The position numbers were made by a program, and so were the translations under genes. Shown here piece after piece: positions 8,612-17,944 of a DNA stretch of 64,000 nt (the stretch's first letter is position 1; each line of letters starts with the position of its first letter). Origin of the DNA: Sphingomonas abietis (GTDB taxonomy: Bacteria > Pseudomonadota > Alphaproteobacteria > Sphingomonadales > Sphingomonadaceae). The notes under the pieces are model-generated. The model saw only the letters and a program-made list of their open reading frames with translations, made no database searches and had not been told where the DNA came from. The stretch lies in assembly GCF_027625475.1 (NCBI RefSeq), contig NZ_CP115174.1, positions 744,001 through 808,000 of the forward strand. The letters are read 5' to 3'.

Positions 8612-8776
8612 GGCGGACCTCCCCTGGCAGGAGGCTTCACTCTATGCCAATCGCCCGTGGGTGCCAGCGTTTAAGCGCATGGCCGCGTCCTTCCGGATCG
8701 GGATCCGGCAGGGCGGTCGCCCGGCGGCGCATGAGCGGTGACGCCTTGCCCGGCTGGCATGGCGCTGCTAGGGCAA

Positions 8777-8790
8777 TTGTCTGAGTATTC
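8777..8790. promoter_or_regulatory. Putative operator A of the arabinose regulon
   Basis: TTGTCTGAGTATTC lies 15 bases before the dehydrogenase ATG. Its first 12 bases recur exactly, inverted, at 15344-15355, and its first 8 bases match the palindrome at 18007-18017. Such recurrence only at arabinose genes points to a regulator site, most likely for the GntR protein at 12540-13280. Confidence 0.55.
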
Positions 8791-8804
8791 TAGGCGAGGC
8801 ATAT

Positions 8805-10379
8805 ATGATCAACGGCAGCATCTTCGTCGGCGGGCAGGAACATGGCGGCGGGGCGATCTTCCAGGCGGTCGATCCGGCGACCGGCGCCCAGATCGAACCC
8901 GGTTTCGCATCGGCCAGCCCGGCGGACGTCGAGAGCGCCTGCGCCTTGGCAGAGGCGGCGTTCGAGAGCTTCTCGGCGACCACGCTGGAAGAGCGCGCGG
9001 CGTTTCTGGAAGCGGTCGCCGATCGCATCCTGGCCGCCAAGGACGCGATCGTGCCGCGTGCCGTGACCGAGACGGGCCTGCCCAAGCCTCGCCTCGAGGG
9101 TGAGGTGGGCCGTACCGTCGGCCAGCTCCGCCTGTTCGCCTCGGTGGTGCGCCAGGGCGACTGGCTGGACGCGACGATCGATCCTGCACTGCCCGATCGT
9201 CAGCCGCTGCCCCGCGTCGATCTGCGCCGCGCCAATGTCGCGGTCGGCCCGGTGGCGGTGTTCGGCGCCTCCAACTTCCCGCTCGCTTTCTCGGTCGCCG
9301 GTGGCGACACCGCCTCGGCATTCGCGGCCGGCTGCCCGGTGGTGGTGAAGGGCCATCCGGCGCATCCGGGGACGGGCGAACTCGTCGCCCGTGCGGTGCG
9401 CGAAGCCGTCGCCGCCTGCGGGCTGCATGAGGGCGTCTTCTCCTACCTGCCCGGCCCGTCGATCGAGCTGGGCGGTGCGCTGGTCGCCGATCCGCGGATC
9501 AAGGCGGTGGGTTTCACCGGATCGCGCGGTGGTGGCCTCGCGCTCATGAAGATCGCGTCCGAGCGGGCCGAGCCGATCCCCGTCTATGCGGAGATGAGCT
9601 CGATCAATCCGGTGATCCTGTTCCCGGCCGCGCTGGAAGCGCGCGGGCAGGCGATCGCCGAGGGCTTCGTCCAGTCGCTGACGATGGGCGCGGGGCAGTT
9701 CTGCACCAATCCCGGCCTGCTGATCGGCATCGCGGGCGAGGCGCTCGATCGTTTCGCCGAAGTCGCCGGCAAGGCGCTGGAGTCGAGCCAGCCGGTCACG
9801 ATGCTCACCCCGGGCATCCACAGCAGCTTCGAGAAGGGCGTCGCGGCGCTCGAATCGCATGAGGCGGTCACGGTCGTGGCGCGCGGTTGCGTCGGTGAAG
9901 GCGTGAACCAGGCGCGGGGCGCGCTGTTCACCACCGACGCCGCCAGCTTCCTCGCCGATCCGGTGCTCGGGCATGAGGTGTTCGGCTCCTCCTCGGTGCT
10001 GATCCGCTGCAAGGATGTGGCCGAGGTGAAGCAGGTCATCGCCGGCCTCGAAGGCCAGCTGACCGCCACGCTGATGATGGACGAGGCCGATCACGGTCTC
10101 GCCGCCGAACTGGTCCAGCCGCTTGCCCGCAAAGCCGGCCGCGTGCTCGCCAATGGCTGGCCGACGGGCGTCGAGGTGAGCCATGCCATGGTCCATGGCG
10201 GTCCTTACCCGGCGACTTCCGATGGCCGCACCACCTCGGTGGGTAGCCTTGCCATCGCCCGCTTCCTGCGCCCGGTGTGCTTCCAGAACCTGCCGGACGC
10301 GCTGCTGCCGGCGGCGCTGCGCTCGGACAATCCTTGGCAGATTGCCCGCCGGGTCGACGGAACCGTCGTCAAGGCCTGA
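8805..10379 (+). CDS. Alpha-ketoglutarate semialdehyde (2,5-dioxopentanoate) dehydrogenase
   Basis: 524 residues, NAD(P)-dependent aldehyde dehydrogenase superfamily. The nucleophile is Cys300 in [11 protein letters not shown]; the nucleotide-binding GFTGSRGGG and the [20 protein letters not shown] segment are those of the longer KGSADH class (about 525 residues). It oxidises 2,5-dioxopentanoate to 2-oxoglutarate, the last step of the oxidative pathways for L-arabinose, D-xylose, sugar acids and 4-hydroxyproline. It is first in a three-gene unit with the AraD1-type and sugar 1-dehydrogenase genes, which places it in arabinose oxidation. No other copy lies in the window, so it may also serve the hydroxyproline locus. 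A 12-bp hairpin separates it from the next gene. Confidence 0.88.
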   Translation: MINGSIFVGGQEHGGGAIFQAVDPATGAQIEPGFASASPADVESACALAEAAFESFSATTLEERAAFLEAVADRILAAKDAIVPRAVTETGLPKPRLEGEVGRTVGQLRLFASVVRQGDWLDATIDPALPDRQPLPRVDLRRANVAVGPVAVFGASNFPLAFSVAGGDTASAFAAGCPVVVKGHPAHPGTGELVARAVREAVAACGLHEGVFSYLPGPSIELGGALVADPRIKAVGFTGSRGGGLALMKIASERAEPIPVYAEMSSINPVILFPAALEARGQAIAEGFVQSLTMGAGQFCTNPGLLIGIAGEALDRFAEVAGKALESSQPVTMLTPGIHSSFEKGVAALESHEAVTVVARGCVGEGVNQARGALFTTDAASFLADPVLGHEVFGSSSVLIRCKDVAEVKQVIAGLEGQLTATLMMDEADHGLAAELVQPLARKAGRVLANGWPTGVEVSHAMVHGGPYPATSDGRTTSVGSLAIARFLRPVCFQNLPDALLPAALRSDNPWQIARRVDGTVVKA

Positions 10380-10387
10380 GATAAGAC

Positions 10388-10417
10388 CGGCCGGCGGGGC
10401 AGCGACTCCGCCGGCCG
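10388..10417 (+). repeat. Intercistronic hairpin in the arabinose operon
   Basis: A 12-bp stem (10388-10399 with 10406-10417, one G-T pair) encloses a 6-base loop, between the dehydrogenase stop and the next ribosome site. There is no T-run, so it may stabilise or process the mRNA, or attenuate the downstream genes. Confidence 0.45.
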
Positions 10418-10447
10418 TAATGATGTGGTTGGAGAGAGGAGAGTTTG

Positions 10448-11428
10448 GTGGCCCTGTCGCTCATTCAGTTTCGGGATTCCGATGGCACGCGTGGCGTCGC
10501 CGCGCTTGATGATACCGGTGCGCATCGCGTCGCCGGTGCGACCAGCGTCCTCGAACTCGCCAAGGCGGCGATCGCGGCCGGACAGAGCCTCGCCGAGGCG
10601 ATCGCGGCGGCCGGCGACGGCGGCACGGTCGATCTCGATACGGTGGAGCTGCTCGCGCCGATCGACCATCCCGATACCGCGCATCTGCTGATGACCGGCA
10701 CCGGCCTTACCCATCTCGGCTCGGCCGAGGGGCGCGACAAGATGCACCGCGCGGCCAAGGAAAACCCCGAACCGACCGATTCGATGAAGATGTTCCTGAT
10801 GGGCGTCGAGGGCGGCAAGCCCGCCGACGGCGTCGAAGGCGCGCAGCCGGAATGGTTCTACAAGGGCGATGGCTCCCAGCTCGTCGCGCCCGGTGCGCCG
10901 CTGCAGTCGCCCGCCTTCGCCAAGGATGCCGGCGAGGAGCCGGAGATCGCCGGAATCTACATCATCGATGCGGACGGCACGCCGGTGCGGATCGGCTTCG
11001 CGCTGGGCAACGAGTTTTCCGACCATGTGACCGAGCGCGGCAATTATCTCTGGCTTGCCCACAGCAAGCTGCGCCAGGCCGCGCTGGGACCGGAAATCCT
11101 GATCGGCGATCTGCCGGCCGACGTGCGTGGCGCGAGCCGCATCGTCCGTGACGGCAAGACGATCTGGGAGAAGCCCTTCCTGTCCGGCGAAGCGAACATG
11201 TCCCACAGTCTCGACAATCTGGAGCATCACCACTTCAAATATGGCCTGTTTCGTCGGCCGGGCGACGTTCATGTCCACTTCTTCGGCACCGCGACATTGT
11301 CGTTCAGCGATGGCGTGCAGACGCAGGCGGGCGACGTGTTCGAGATCGAGGCGGCGCCGTTCCGCCTGCCCGTCAGCAATCCGATCGCGATCGCCGAGGC
11401 GACAACGGTTCAGGTGAAGGCACTCTGA
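10448..11428 (+). CDS. araD1: AraD1-family protein (fumarylacetoacetate-hydrolase fold), probable 2-keto-3-deoxy-L-arabonate dehydratase
   Basis: 326 residues from the GTG at 10448, five bases after AGGAGAG; a TTG directly before it is a possible alternative. The sequence shows the AraD1 pattern: a mobile N-terminal part, MTGTGLTHLGSAEGRDKMH, and a C-terminal FAH-like core (GNEFSDHVTERGNYLWLAHSKLR, FFGTATLSFSDGVQTQAGD). Members dehydrate 2-keto-3-deoxy acids to alpha-ketoglutarate semialdehyde or hydrolyse diketo acids. Between a semialdehyde dehydrogenase and an L-arabinose/galactose dehydrogenase the first reaction is the natural one. It replaces the DHDPS-type AraD of Azospirillum. Its stop shares one base with the next start (TGATG), so translation is coupled. 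Confidence 0.8.
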   Translation: MALSLIQFRDSDGTRGVAALDDTGAHRVAGATSVLELAKAAIAAGQSLAEAIAAAGDGGTVDLDTVELLAPIDHPDTAHLLMTGTGLTHLGSAEGRDKMHRAAKENPEPTDSMKMFLMGVEGGKPADGVEGAQPEWFYKGDGSQLVAPGAPLQSPAFAKDAGEEPEIAGIYIIDADGTPVRIGFALGNEFSDHVTERGNYLWLAHSKLRQAALGPEILIGDLPADVRGASRIVRDGKTIWEKPFLSGEANMSHSLDNLEHHHFKYGLFRRPGDVHVHFFGTATLSFSDGVQTQAGDVFEIEAAPFRLPVSNPIAIAEATTVQVKAL

Positions 11429-12378
11429 TGGCGATCCGCCTCGCCGTCGTCGGCCTCGGCAAGATCGCGCAGGACCAGCATCTGCCGGCCATCGCCGCAT
11501 CGGCCGATTTCGAGCTGGTCTGCGCCGCCAGCCTCCAGGGCGAGAGCCCGCGAGGCCATACCTATCGCGCGGTGGATGCCATGTTCGCGGCGGAGCCGTC
11601 GATCGAGGCAGTGTCCTTGTGCCAGCCGCCGCAGGTGCGCTTCGAGGCGGCCCGCGCCGCCCTGCTCGCCGGCAAGCATGTGCTGCTCGAAAAGCCGCCG
11701 GGCGCGACGCTGAGCGAGGTCGTGGCGCTGACCGAACTCGCCCAGGAGAAGGGGCTGACCCTGTTTGCGGCATGGCACAGCCGCCACGCGCCTGCGGTCA
11801 CTCCGGCATGCCACTGGCTCGAGGGCAAGACGATCCGCTCGGCGACGATCACCTGGCGCGAGGATGTGCGGATCTGGCATCCGGGCCAGAAGTGGATCTG
11901 GCAGCCGGGCGGGCTCGGCGTGTTCGATCCGGGCATCAACGCGCTGTCGATCGCGACGAAGATCCTGCCGCCCTTCCATCTGACCGAGGGCATCCTGTCC
12001 TATCCCTCCAACCAGGCGGCGCCGATCGCGGCGGACCTGCGCTTCGCCACCTTCGACGGCGTGCCGGTGATTGCGGATTTCGATTTCCGGCAGACTGGCC
12101 CGCAGACCTGGGATATCCGGGTCGAAACCGAAGAGGGCGTGCTGCTCCTCTCCAAGGGCGGCTCCGAGATGCGGATCGACGGCGTGGCCCAATCGCTGCC
12201 GCACGAAGCGGAATATCCCAGCCTCTACGCGCGCTTCGCCGAGTTGATCGCGGCGGGCGAGAGCGAGGTCGATGTCCGGCCGCTGCGCCATGTCGCCGAT
12301 GCCTTCCTGCGCGCCGGCCATGTCGAGGTCGAGGCGTTCGTCGAGGAAGAGCCGGGCCGGCAGACCGTCCCGGCCTGA
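11428..12378 (+). CDS. araA: L-arabinose / D-galactose 1-dehydrogenase (Gfo/Idh/MocA family)
   Basis: 316 residues. The N-terminal Rossmann motif VVGLGKIAQDQHLPAI is followed by EKPPGATLSEV (the conserved EKP of Gfo/Idh/MocA enzymes) and HSRHAP. The WIWQPGGLGVFDPGINALSI block is, from memory, nearly the same in Azospirillum L-arabinose 1-dehydrogenase and pseudomonad galactose dehydrogenase. It oxidises the sugar at C1 to the 1,4-lactone with NAD(P). Those homologues accept both L-arabinose and D-galactose, so both may be substrates here. It overlaps the upstream gene by one base. The lactonase normally needed next is not seen in the window; hydrolysis may be spontaneous or encoded elsewhere. 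Confidence 0.85.
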   Translation: MAIRLAVVGLGKIAQDQHLPAIAASADFELVCAASLQGESPRGHTYRAVDAMFAAEPSIEAVSLCQPPQVRFEAARAALLAGKHVLLEKPPGATLSEVVALTELAQEKGLTLFAAWHSRHAPAVTPACHWLEGKTIRSATITWREDVRIWHPGQKWIWQPGGLGVFDPGINALSIATKILPPFHLTEGILSYPSNQAAPIAADLRFATFDGVPVIADFDFRQTGPQTWDIRVETEEGVLLLSKGGSEMRIDGVAQSLPHEAEYPSLYARFAELIAAGESEVDVRPLRHVADAFLRAGHVEVEAFVEEEPGRQTVPA

Positions 12379-12539
12379 CGGCGATAGGTGTGCCGGCGGG
12401 CGACCTTCTCGCGCAGGCCGGCGGAGGCGGGCGCATGGCGTTTTCGATCCGTCGCCGCTGGTCGTCATAAACCCGCTGTCTCGACAAGGGGGCAGCCGCC
12501 AACCATAGTCACGGCAGATACAGAGAAGGGGAGAGCGGC

Positions 12540-13280
12540 TTGGCAGTTCCGGGGAAGCCGAAGATCGGTGGTCGGGCAAAGACTGCAGGCGCGAAGCGGA
12601 TCCACGGTTCGATCGCCCATGATCTGGGCGTGGCCATCGTCACCGGCCACTATCAGCCCGGCGATACCCTCTCGGGCGAGATCGAGTTCGCCGAACAGCT
12701 GCAGGTCTCGCGCAGCGCCTATCGCGAGGCGGTACGGATTTTGGCCGCCAAGGGCCTGGTGGAGAGCCGGCCCAAGACGGGTACGCGAGTCACCGCGCGC
12801 AGTCGCTGGCAATTGCTCGATCCCGATGTGCTGGCCTGGGCGTTCGAGGGGGAGCCCAGCGCGCACTTCATCGCCGATCTGTTCGAACTGCGCATGATCG
12901 TGGAGCCGGCCGCCGCCGAACTGGCCGCCCGCCGCCGTGACGGGACGGATCTGGCGCGGATGGGGCATGCGCTGGAGGAGATGGCGCAATATGGGCTGAG
13001 CAATCCGCTGGGGCGGGCGGCGGACCAGCTGTTCCACCACAGCGTCCTCCAGGCGACGCGCAACGAGCCGCTGATTTCGCTGTCGAGCTCGATCGAGGCG
13101 GCGGTGGGCTGGACGACCATCTTCAAGCAGCGCAACCGCAAGCTGCCGCGCGATCCGCTGCCGGATCATCGTATGCTGTTCACCGCCATCGCCGATGGCG
13201 ATCCTGCGGCCGCCCGTGCGGCGATGACCGAGCTGGTGCGGCTCGCGCTCCAGGATACGGAAACCGCCCTGCGCGATTGA
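12540..13280 (+). CDS. GntR/FadR-family transcriptional regulator of the arabinose genes
   Basis: 246 residues starting at TTG, supported by AAGGGGAGAG seven bases upstream. The N-terminal winged helix (about 20-85: GEIEFAEQLQVSRSAYREAVRILAAKGLVESRPKTGTRV) is followed by an all-helical FCD ligand domain. Its potential metal ligands lie in the DQLFHHSVLQ and DHRMLFTAI segments. The FadR subfamily recognises sites of the form TNGTNNNACNA. The palindrome at 18007-18017 fits this exactly, and related 12-mers sit at the other arabinose promoters. The ligand is probably a pathway intermediate such as the sugar acid or 2-keto-3-deoxy acid. It follows the dehydrogenase gene by 161 bases and may have its own promoter. 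Confidence 0.85.
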   Translation: MAVPGKPKIGGRAKTAGAKRIHGSIAHDLGVAIVTGHYQPGDTLSGEIEFAEQLQVSRSAYREAVRILAAKGLVESRPKTGTRVTARSRWQLLDPDVLAWAFEGEPSAHFIADLFELRMIVEPAAAELAARRRDGTDLARMGHALEEMAQYGLSNPLGRAADQLFHHSVLQATRNEPLISLSSSIEAAVGWTTIFKQRNRKLPRDPLPDHRMLFTAIADGDPAAARAAMTELVRLALQDTETALRD

Positions 13281-13312
13281 TCGCCGGACGGAAAGGCAAT
13301 GGCGATAGCGAT

Positions 13313-13348
13313 CCCGATCCGGCCTCCTGACGGGGAGGCCGGATCGGG
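13313..13348. terminator. Bidirectional terminator between regulator and dehydratase
   Basis: A perfect 15-bp stem (13313-13327 with 13334-13348) and a 6-base loop lie between two convergent genes. Confidence 0.7.
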
Positions 13349-13363
13349 CCGCATGTCATCGGC

Positions 13364-15166
13364 TTAGTGGTTGTCGCGCGGCAGGCCGCGGGTCTGGGCG
13401 ATGCGCTGATATTTCTCGGCGCCTTCCAGGATCGCGCCGGTGTTCATCTGGCCGACCACCGCGCGCTGGATTTCCTGCCACGGTGTCTGCGAGGCGGGGT
13501 AGGCGAAGCCGCCGGCCTCCATCAGCACGCGACGGCGCTCGGCCAGCTCGGCATCGGGGATCAGCACGTTGGCGGTGCCGAGGTTGAGGTCGATCCGCAC
13601 CCGGTCGCCGGTCTTGAGCAGCGCGAGGCCGCCATTGGCCGCCGCCTCCGGCGAGGCGTTGAGGATTGAGGGCGAGCCGCTGGTGCCCGACTGGCGGCCG
13701 TCACCGATGCAGGGCAGGGCATGGACGCCCTCGCGGATCAGATAGGCCGGCGGGCGCATGTTCACGACCTCGGCCGCGCCCGGATAGCCGATCGGGCCGG
13801 CGCCGCGCATGAACAGCAGGGTGTCGGTGGTGATGCCGGTCGCCGGATCGTCGATCCGGTGATGATAATCCTCCGGGCCATCGAACACGACCGCCGGGCC
13901 CTCGAAGGCGTCCAGATCATCAGGGTTGGACAGGTAGCGATCGCGGAATTCCGGCGAGATCACGCTGGTCTTCATGATCGCCGCGTCGAACAGATTGCCC
14001 TTGAGGACGATGAAGCCGGCCTCTTCCACCAGCGGTGTAGCGAACGGACGGATCACCTTCTCGTCCTCGATCGCGACGCCGCGATTATTGTCGCCGAAGG
14101 TCTTGCCATTGGCGGTCATCACGCCCTCGTGGATCAGGCCCTGCTCCATGAGCTGGTTGACCACCGCGGGCACGCCGCCGGCGCGATAGAAATCCTCGCC
14201 GAGATATTCGCCGGCGGGCTGGAGGTTCACCAGCAGCGGCACCTTGTGGCCATGCTCCTGCCAGTCGTCGAGCGCGAGATCGACGCCCATGTGGCGGGCG
14301 ATCGCGGCGAGATGGATGGGCGCGTTGGTCGATCCGCCGATCGCCGAATTGACGACGATCGCGTTCAGGAAGGATTCGCGGGTCATGATGTCGGAGGGCT
14401 TCAGATCCTCCGCGACCATCTCGACGATGCGCTTGCCGGTGTAATAGGAGATTTCCTGGCGGTCGCGATACGGGGCCGGGATCGCGGCGGCGCCCGGCAG
14501 CTGCATACCCAGCGCCTCGGCCAGCGAGTTCATCGTCGTCGCGGTGCCCATCGTGTTGCAATAGCCGGTGGACGGGGCCGACGAGGCGACGAGCTTGATG
14601 AAGCCGGCATCGTCGATCTCGCCGGCGGCCAGCATCTGCCGGCCCTTCCACACGATCGTGCCCGAGCCGGTGCGCTCGCCCTTGTGCCAGCCGTTGAGCA
14701 TCGGGCCGACCGACAGCGCGATCGCCGGGATGTTCACGGTCGCGGCGGCCATCAGGCAGGCCGGAGTCGTCTTGTCGCAGCCGATCGTCAGCACCACGCC
14801 GTCGAGCGGATAGCCGTACAGCACCTCGACCAGCGCCATGTAGGAAAGGTTGCGATCGAGGCCCGCGGTCGGCCGCTTGCCGGTTTCCTGGATCGGATGG
14901 ACCGGGAATTCCAGCGCGATGCCGCCGGCTTCGCGAATGCCCTCGCGCAGCCGCTCGGCCAGCACGAGATGGTGGCGGTTGCAGGGGCTGAGATCGCTGC
15001 CGGTCTGCGCGATGCCGATGATCGGCTTGCCGGACTGGAGCTCCTCCAGGCTCAGGCCGAAATTCAGATACCGCTCCAGATACAAGGACGTCATGTCGAT
15101 GTTCTCGGGGTTATCGAACCACGCGCGCGAGCGGAGCTTCGGCGAAGGGCTGGTCGAATCGGACAT
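13364..15166 (-). CDS. IlvD/Edd-family sugar-acid dehydratase, probable L-arabonate dehydratase
   Basis: 600 residues from the ATG at 15166, chosen because family members begin near [13 protein letters not shown]. The frame stays open further up with an ATG at 15217, and neither start has a good ribosome site. Cluster-binding cysteines are visible in [22 protein letters not shown] and [11 protein letters not shown], and the C-terminal half carries [26 protein letters not shown]. The enzyme removes water from pentonates or hexonates to give 2-keto-3-deoxy acids. This subgroup includes L-arabonate, D-xylonate and galactonate dehydratases. The cluster supports L-arabonate. It is transcribed away from the MFS transporter gene, with a putative operator in between. 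Confidence 0.85.
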   Translation of the reverse strand: MSDSTSPSPKLRSRAWFDNPENIDMTSLYLERYLNFGLSLEELQSGKPIIGIAQTGSDLSPCNRHHLVLAERLREGIREAGGIALEFPVHPIQETGKRPTAGLDRNLSYMALVEVLYGYPLDGVVLTIGCDKTTPACLMAAATVNIPAIALSVGPMLNGWHKGERTGSGTIVWKGRQMLAAGEIDDAGFIKLVASSAPSTGYCNTMGTATTMNSLAEALGMQLPGAAAIPAPYRDRQEISYYTGKRIVEMVAEDLKPSDIMTRESFLNAIVVNSAIGGSTNAPIHLAAIARHMGVDLALDDWQEHGHKVPLLVNLQPAGEYLGEDFYRAGGVPAVVNQLMEQGLIHEGVMTANGKTFGDNNRGVAIEDEKVIRPFATPLVEEAGFIVLKGNLFDAAIMKTSVISPEFRDRYLSNPDDLDAFEGPAVVFDGPEDYHHRIDDPATGITTDTLLFMRGAGPIGYPGAAEVVNMRPPAYLIREGVHALPCIGDGRQSGTSGSPSILNASPEAAANGGLALLKTGDRVRIDLNLGTANVLIPDAELAERRRVLMEAGGFAYPASQTPWQEIQRAVVGQMNTGAILEGAEKYQRIAQTRGLPRDNH

Positions 15167-15343
15167 GGCAGGGAGGTTTCCGAGCAAGAGTTCAGAAGGA
15201 ATGCGAGCGGAAGCCATGTGGCACCCAGCCGCCAGCGAGCGCCTTGCAGCGGCCCACTGGGCGATCGTCCGGGTATTGCATGAAGACAGTCCTCGCCGTT
15301 CATGCGCCATTCGCCGAGGCATTGACGCATCATTTTAGGCCAT

Positions 15344-15355
15344 ATACTCAGACAA
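15344..15355. promoter_or_regulatory. Putative operator B of the arabinose regulon
   Basis: ATACTCAGACAA is the exact reverse complement of TTGTCTGAGTAT at 8777-8788. It lies in the divergent region between the dehydratase and transporter genes, where one site can control both. Confidence 0.55.
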
Positions 15356-15406
15356 AAAGTCGAGGGCAAGCCCCGCTCCGGCGGAGACATGGGAAGAGGA
15401 TCTGCG

Positions 15407-16699
15407 ATGGCCGGACCGGTCACAACCAGCACACACGCCGCCACATCACCGGGCACCGGCCCCGTCGCTTACCGATCGGCGCTCACGCTGCTCGCCAGCC
15501 TGTTCTTCATGTGGGGCTTCATCACCGTCATCAACGGCACGCTGCTGCCGCATCTGCGCAGCGTGTTCCAGCTCTCCTATTTCCAGGCGGCGCTGATCGA
15601 AAGCGTGTGGTTCATCGCCTATTTCTTCGCCTCGATCCCGTCGGCCAAGCTGATCGAGCGGATCGGCTACCAGAAGTCGATGGTGACGGGCCTGCTGATC
15701 ATGGCCGCAGGCGCGTTGGGCATGACGCTGGCCGCCAGCCTGCCCTCCTATGGCGTCACCCTGTTCATGCTGTTCGTGATCGCCAGCGGCATCACCTTGT
15801 TGCAGGTCGCGGCCAACCCCTATGTCGCGGTGATCGGCGCGCCGGAAACCGCCTCGTCGCGGCTCAACCTCGTCCAGGCGATGAACTCGGCGGGCACGAT
15901 GCTCGCCCCGCTGTTCGGCGCCTATCTGATCCTCGGCCGCTCCAAGGGGGGCACTGCCAAGGCCGGCACCGTCCTCACCCAGGCCGAGCGGCTGGCCGAC
16001 GCCCATTCGGTGATCCTGCCTTATGTGCTGGTCGCCGTGGTGCTGTGCGTCCTCGCGATCGTCATCGCCCGCTTCCCGCTGCCGGCGATGGGGACTGCCA
16101 CGGCCCGCATGGCGCGCACCGAGCGCGCGAAATATTCGCTGTGGAAGCACCGCAACCTCGTGTTCGGCATGGGCGCGATCTTCATCTACCTGATTGCCGA
16201 GATCGGCGTCGGCAATCTCTTCGTCAGCTTCGTCAGCCGGCCCGAGATCGGCAACATGACCACCGAAGCGGCGGGGCGCTATCTGACCCTGCTGTGGGGC
16301 GGTATGATGGTCGGGCGGTTCGTGGGCTCTGCGATCATGCAGCGCGTCGCCGCCGAGAATGTGCTCGCCGTCTTCTCGATCGGCGCGCTGGTGGTGGTGC
16401 TCATCACCATCTTCACGACCGGGCCGGTGGCGATGTGGGCGCTGATCCTCGTCGGCCTGTTTCACTCGATCATGTTCCCGACGATCTTCACGCTCGGCAT
16501 CCGCGGCCTCGGCCCGTTGACCGAAGAGGGCTCGGGCCTGCTGATCATGGCGATCGCCGGTGGCGCGCTGGTGGCGGTGCAGGGCTGGCTGGCGGACGCC
16601 TATGGCCTCCAGTGGAGCTTCCTGCTCACCGCGGCCTGCGAACTCTATGTGCTGTTCTATGCATTGTGGGGCTGCAAGGATCCCAACAACCGGGCCTGA
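15407..16699 (+). CDS. MFS sugar transporter, FucP (fucose permease) family
   Basis: 430 residues from the ATG at 15407, preceded by GAAGAGG at good distance; an ATG 18 bases upstream lacks this. About twelve hydrophobic segments are seen. The first has the FucP-family pattern ASLFFMWGFITVINGTLLPH; later segments include VIASGITLLQVAANPYV and RLNLVQAMNSAGTMLAPLFG, typical of fucose/glucose/galactose:H+ symporters. It is an inner-membrane proton symporter. Position opposite the arabonate dehydratase, with a shared operator, makes L-arabinose or D-galactose the likely substrate. It is convergent with the aldose 1-epimerase gene across a strong terminator. Confidence 0.88.
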   Translation: MAGPVTTSTHAATSPGTGPVAYRSALTLLASLFFMWGFITVINGTLLPHLRSVFQLSYFQAALIESVWFIAYFFASIPSAKLIERIGYQKSMVTGLLIMAAGALGMTLAASLPSYGVTLFMLFVIASGITLLQVAANPYVAVIGAPETASSRLNLVQAMNSAGTMLAPLFGAYLILGRSKGGTAKAGTVLTQAERLADAHSVILPYVLVAVVLCVLAIVIARFPLPAMGTATARMARTERAKYSLWKHRNLVFGMGAIFIYLIAEIGVGNLFVSFVSRPEIGNMTTEAAGRYLTLLWGGMMVGRFVGSAIMQRVAAENVLAVFSIGALVVVLITIFTTGPVAMWALILVGLFHSIMFPTIFTLGIRGLGPLTEEGSGLLIMAIAGGALVAVQGWLADAYGLQWSFLLTAACELYVLFYALWGCKDPNNRA

Positions 16700-16743
16700 T
16701 CCGGCGGGCGCGGCGCGGGCCGCGCCCCACGGAGGATGGTCGT

Positions 16744-16783
16744 GAAAAAGGGCGCGCTCCCGGCCGGGAGCGCGCCCTTTTTC
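16744..16783. terminator. Strong bidirectional terminator (perfect 40-base palindrome)
   Basis: The 40 bases from 16744 to 16783 are their own reverse complement: 18-base arms beginning GAAAAAGGGCGCG and ending CGCGCCCTTTTTC, around GGCC. Each strand therefore has a stable stem and a T-run after it. It serves the convergent transporter and epimerase genes. Confidence 0.92.
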
Positions 16784-16789
16784 ATGGGA

Positions 16790-17944
16790 TCATCTCGGCG
16801 AATTGGAAAAACGGAAGACGATATGGTTGGTGTAGGTCTGGCCGGGATCGAGGCGGATCGAGCCGAACGCCGGATGGTTGGGCGTGTCGGGGAACATCTG
16901 CGGCTCCAGCACGATGGCATCGCCGCCGCGATAGACGTGGTTCGATTTGCCGATGATCGTGCCGTCGAGGAAATTGCCCGAGTAGAATTGGATGCCGGGC
17001 TGGGCGGAGATCACCTCCAGCGTGCGGCCCGAGACCGGATCCTCGACCCGCGCCATCACCCGCGGCGCGGCGGCTGCCTTGCGGCTCACCACCCAATTAT
17101 GGTCGTAACCCCGGCCGTAGCGGATCTGGATGTCCGATCCGTCGCGCACGCGATCGCCGACCGGGGTGGGCTTGCGGAAATCGAACACCGTGCCGGCGAC
17201 CTTGCGGAATTCGCCGGTTGGGATCGCGGTGGCGTCGGTCGGGCTATATTCGTCCGCCGGGATGGTGAGCCGCTGCGCCATCGCGTTGCGCGGCGAGCCT
17301 TCGCCCGCCAGATTCCAGAAGGTGTGGTTGGAGATGTTGACGATCGTCGGCTTGTCGGTGGTGGCGCTGTAGTCGACCGCCAGATCGCCCTTCTCGTCGA
17401 GCGAATAGGTGGCGGTGGTGGTCAGCGTGCCGGGATAGCCCTGGTCGCCATCGGGGCTGACATAGCGCAGCACGACCTTGGCGACCGGCCCCGGCGTCGC
17501 CGAAACGAGCTGCCACAACACCTTGTCGAAGCCCTTGGTGCCGCCGTGCAGCGAATTGGGGCCGTCGCTCAGCGGTAGCTGATAGGATTGGCCGTCGAGG
17601 GTGAACTGCCCCTTGGCGATGCGGTTGGCGACGCGGCCGACGGTGGCGCCGAAGAAATTGGGCTTGTCGGCATAGCCCTTGAGGTCGTCATAGCCGAGCA
17701 CGACGTCCGCCTTGTTGCCCTGGGCATCGGGCACGATCACCGATTGCACGCTGGCGCCCAGCGTGATGATCGTGGCGCTCATACCGTGGCTGTTGGCGAG
17801 CGTGATCGCCTCCACCGTCCTGCCATCCGCCATGGTTCCGAAGGCATGGCGGGCCACGGTCGTCGCGGTGGCGCTGCCTGCGGCGAAGCCCGCCGTCAGA
17901 CAGGTGGCCAGCAAAGCTGCGCCCTTGGTTGTCGTGCGTACCAT
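16790..17944 (-). CDS. Exported aldose 1-epimerase (galactose mutarotase family)
   Basis: 384 residues from the ATG at 17944, which has GAGGAGG six bases upstream; ATG codons at 17950 and 17959 fit less well. A signal peptide (MVRTTTKGAALLATCLTAGFAAGSATA) directs it to the periplasm. GalM motifs are present: GATVGRVANRIAKGQF, NSLHGGTKGFDKVLW, NHTFWNLAGE (catalytic His) and the C-terminal ALVLEPQMFPDTPNHP-like segment with the catalytic Glu. It interconverts alpha and beta anomers of free sugars. In this cluster it would supply the anomer taken by the transporter or the 1-dehydrogenase. The palindrome TTGTCTGACAA lies 63 bases upstream of its start. Confidence 0.9.
   Translation of the reverse strand: MVRTTTKGAALLATCLTAGFAAGSATATTVARHAFGTMADGRTVEAITLANSHGMSATIITLGASVQSVIVPDAQGNKADVVLGYDDLKGYADKPNFFGATVGRVANRIAKGQFTLDGQSYQLPLSDGPNSLHGGTKGFDKVLWQLVSATPGPVAKVVLRYVSPDGDQGYPGTLTTTATYSLDEKGDLAVDYSATTDKPTIVNISNHTFWNLAGEGSPRNAMAQRLTIPADEYSPTDATAIPTGEFRKVAGTVFDFRKPTPVGDRVRDGSDIQIRYGRGYDHNWVVSRKAAAAPRVMARVEDPVSGRTLEVISAQPGIQFYSGNFLDGTIIGKSNHVYRGGDAIVLEPQMFPDTPNHPAFGSIRLDPGQTYTNHIVFRFSNSPR

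Noticed and set aside
12476..12490. TGTC-TC-GACA near the arabinose regulator as a fourth operator
   Set aside because: The spacer is two bases instead of one and the flanks do not match the other sites; too weak alone.
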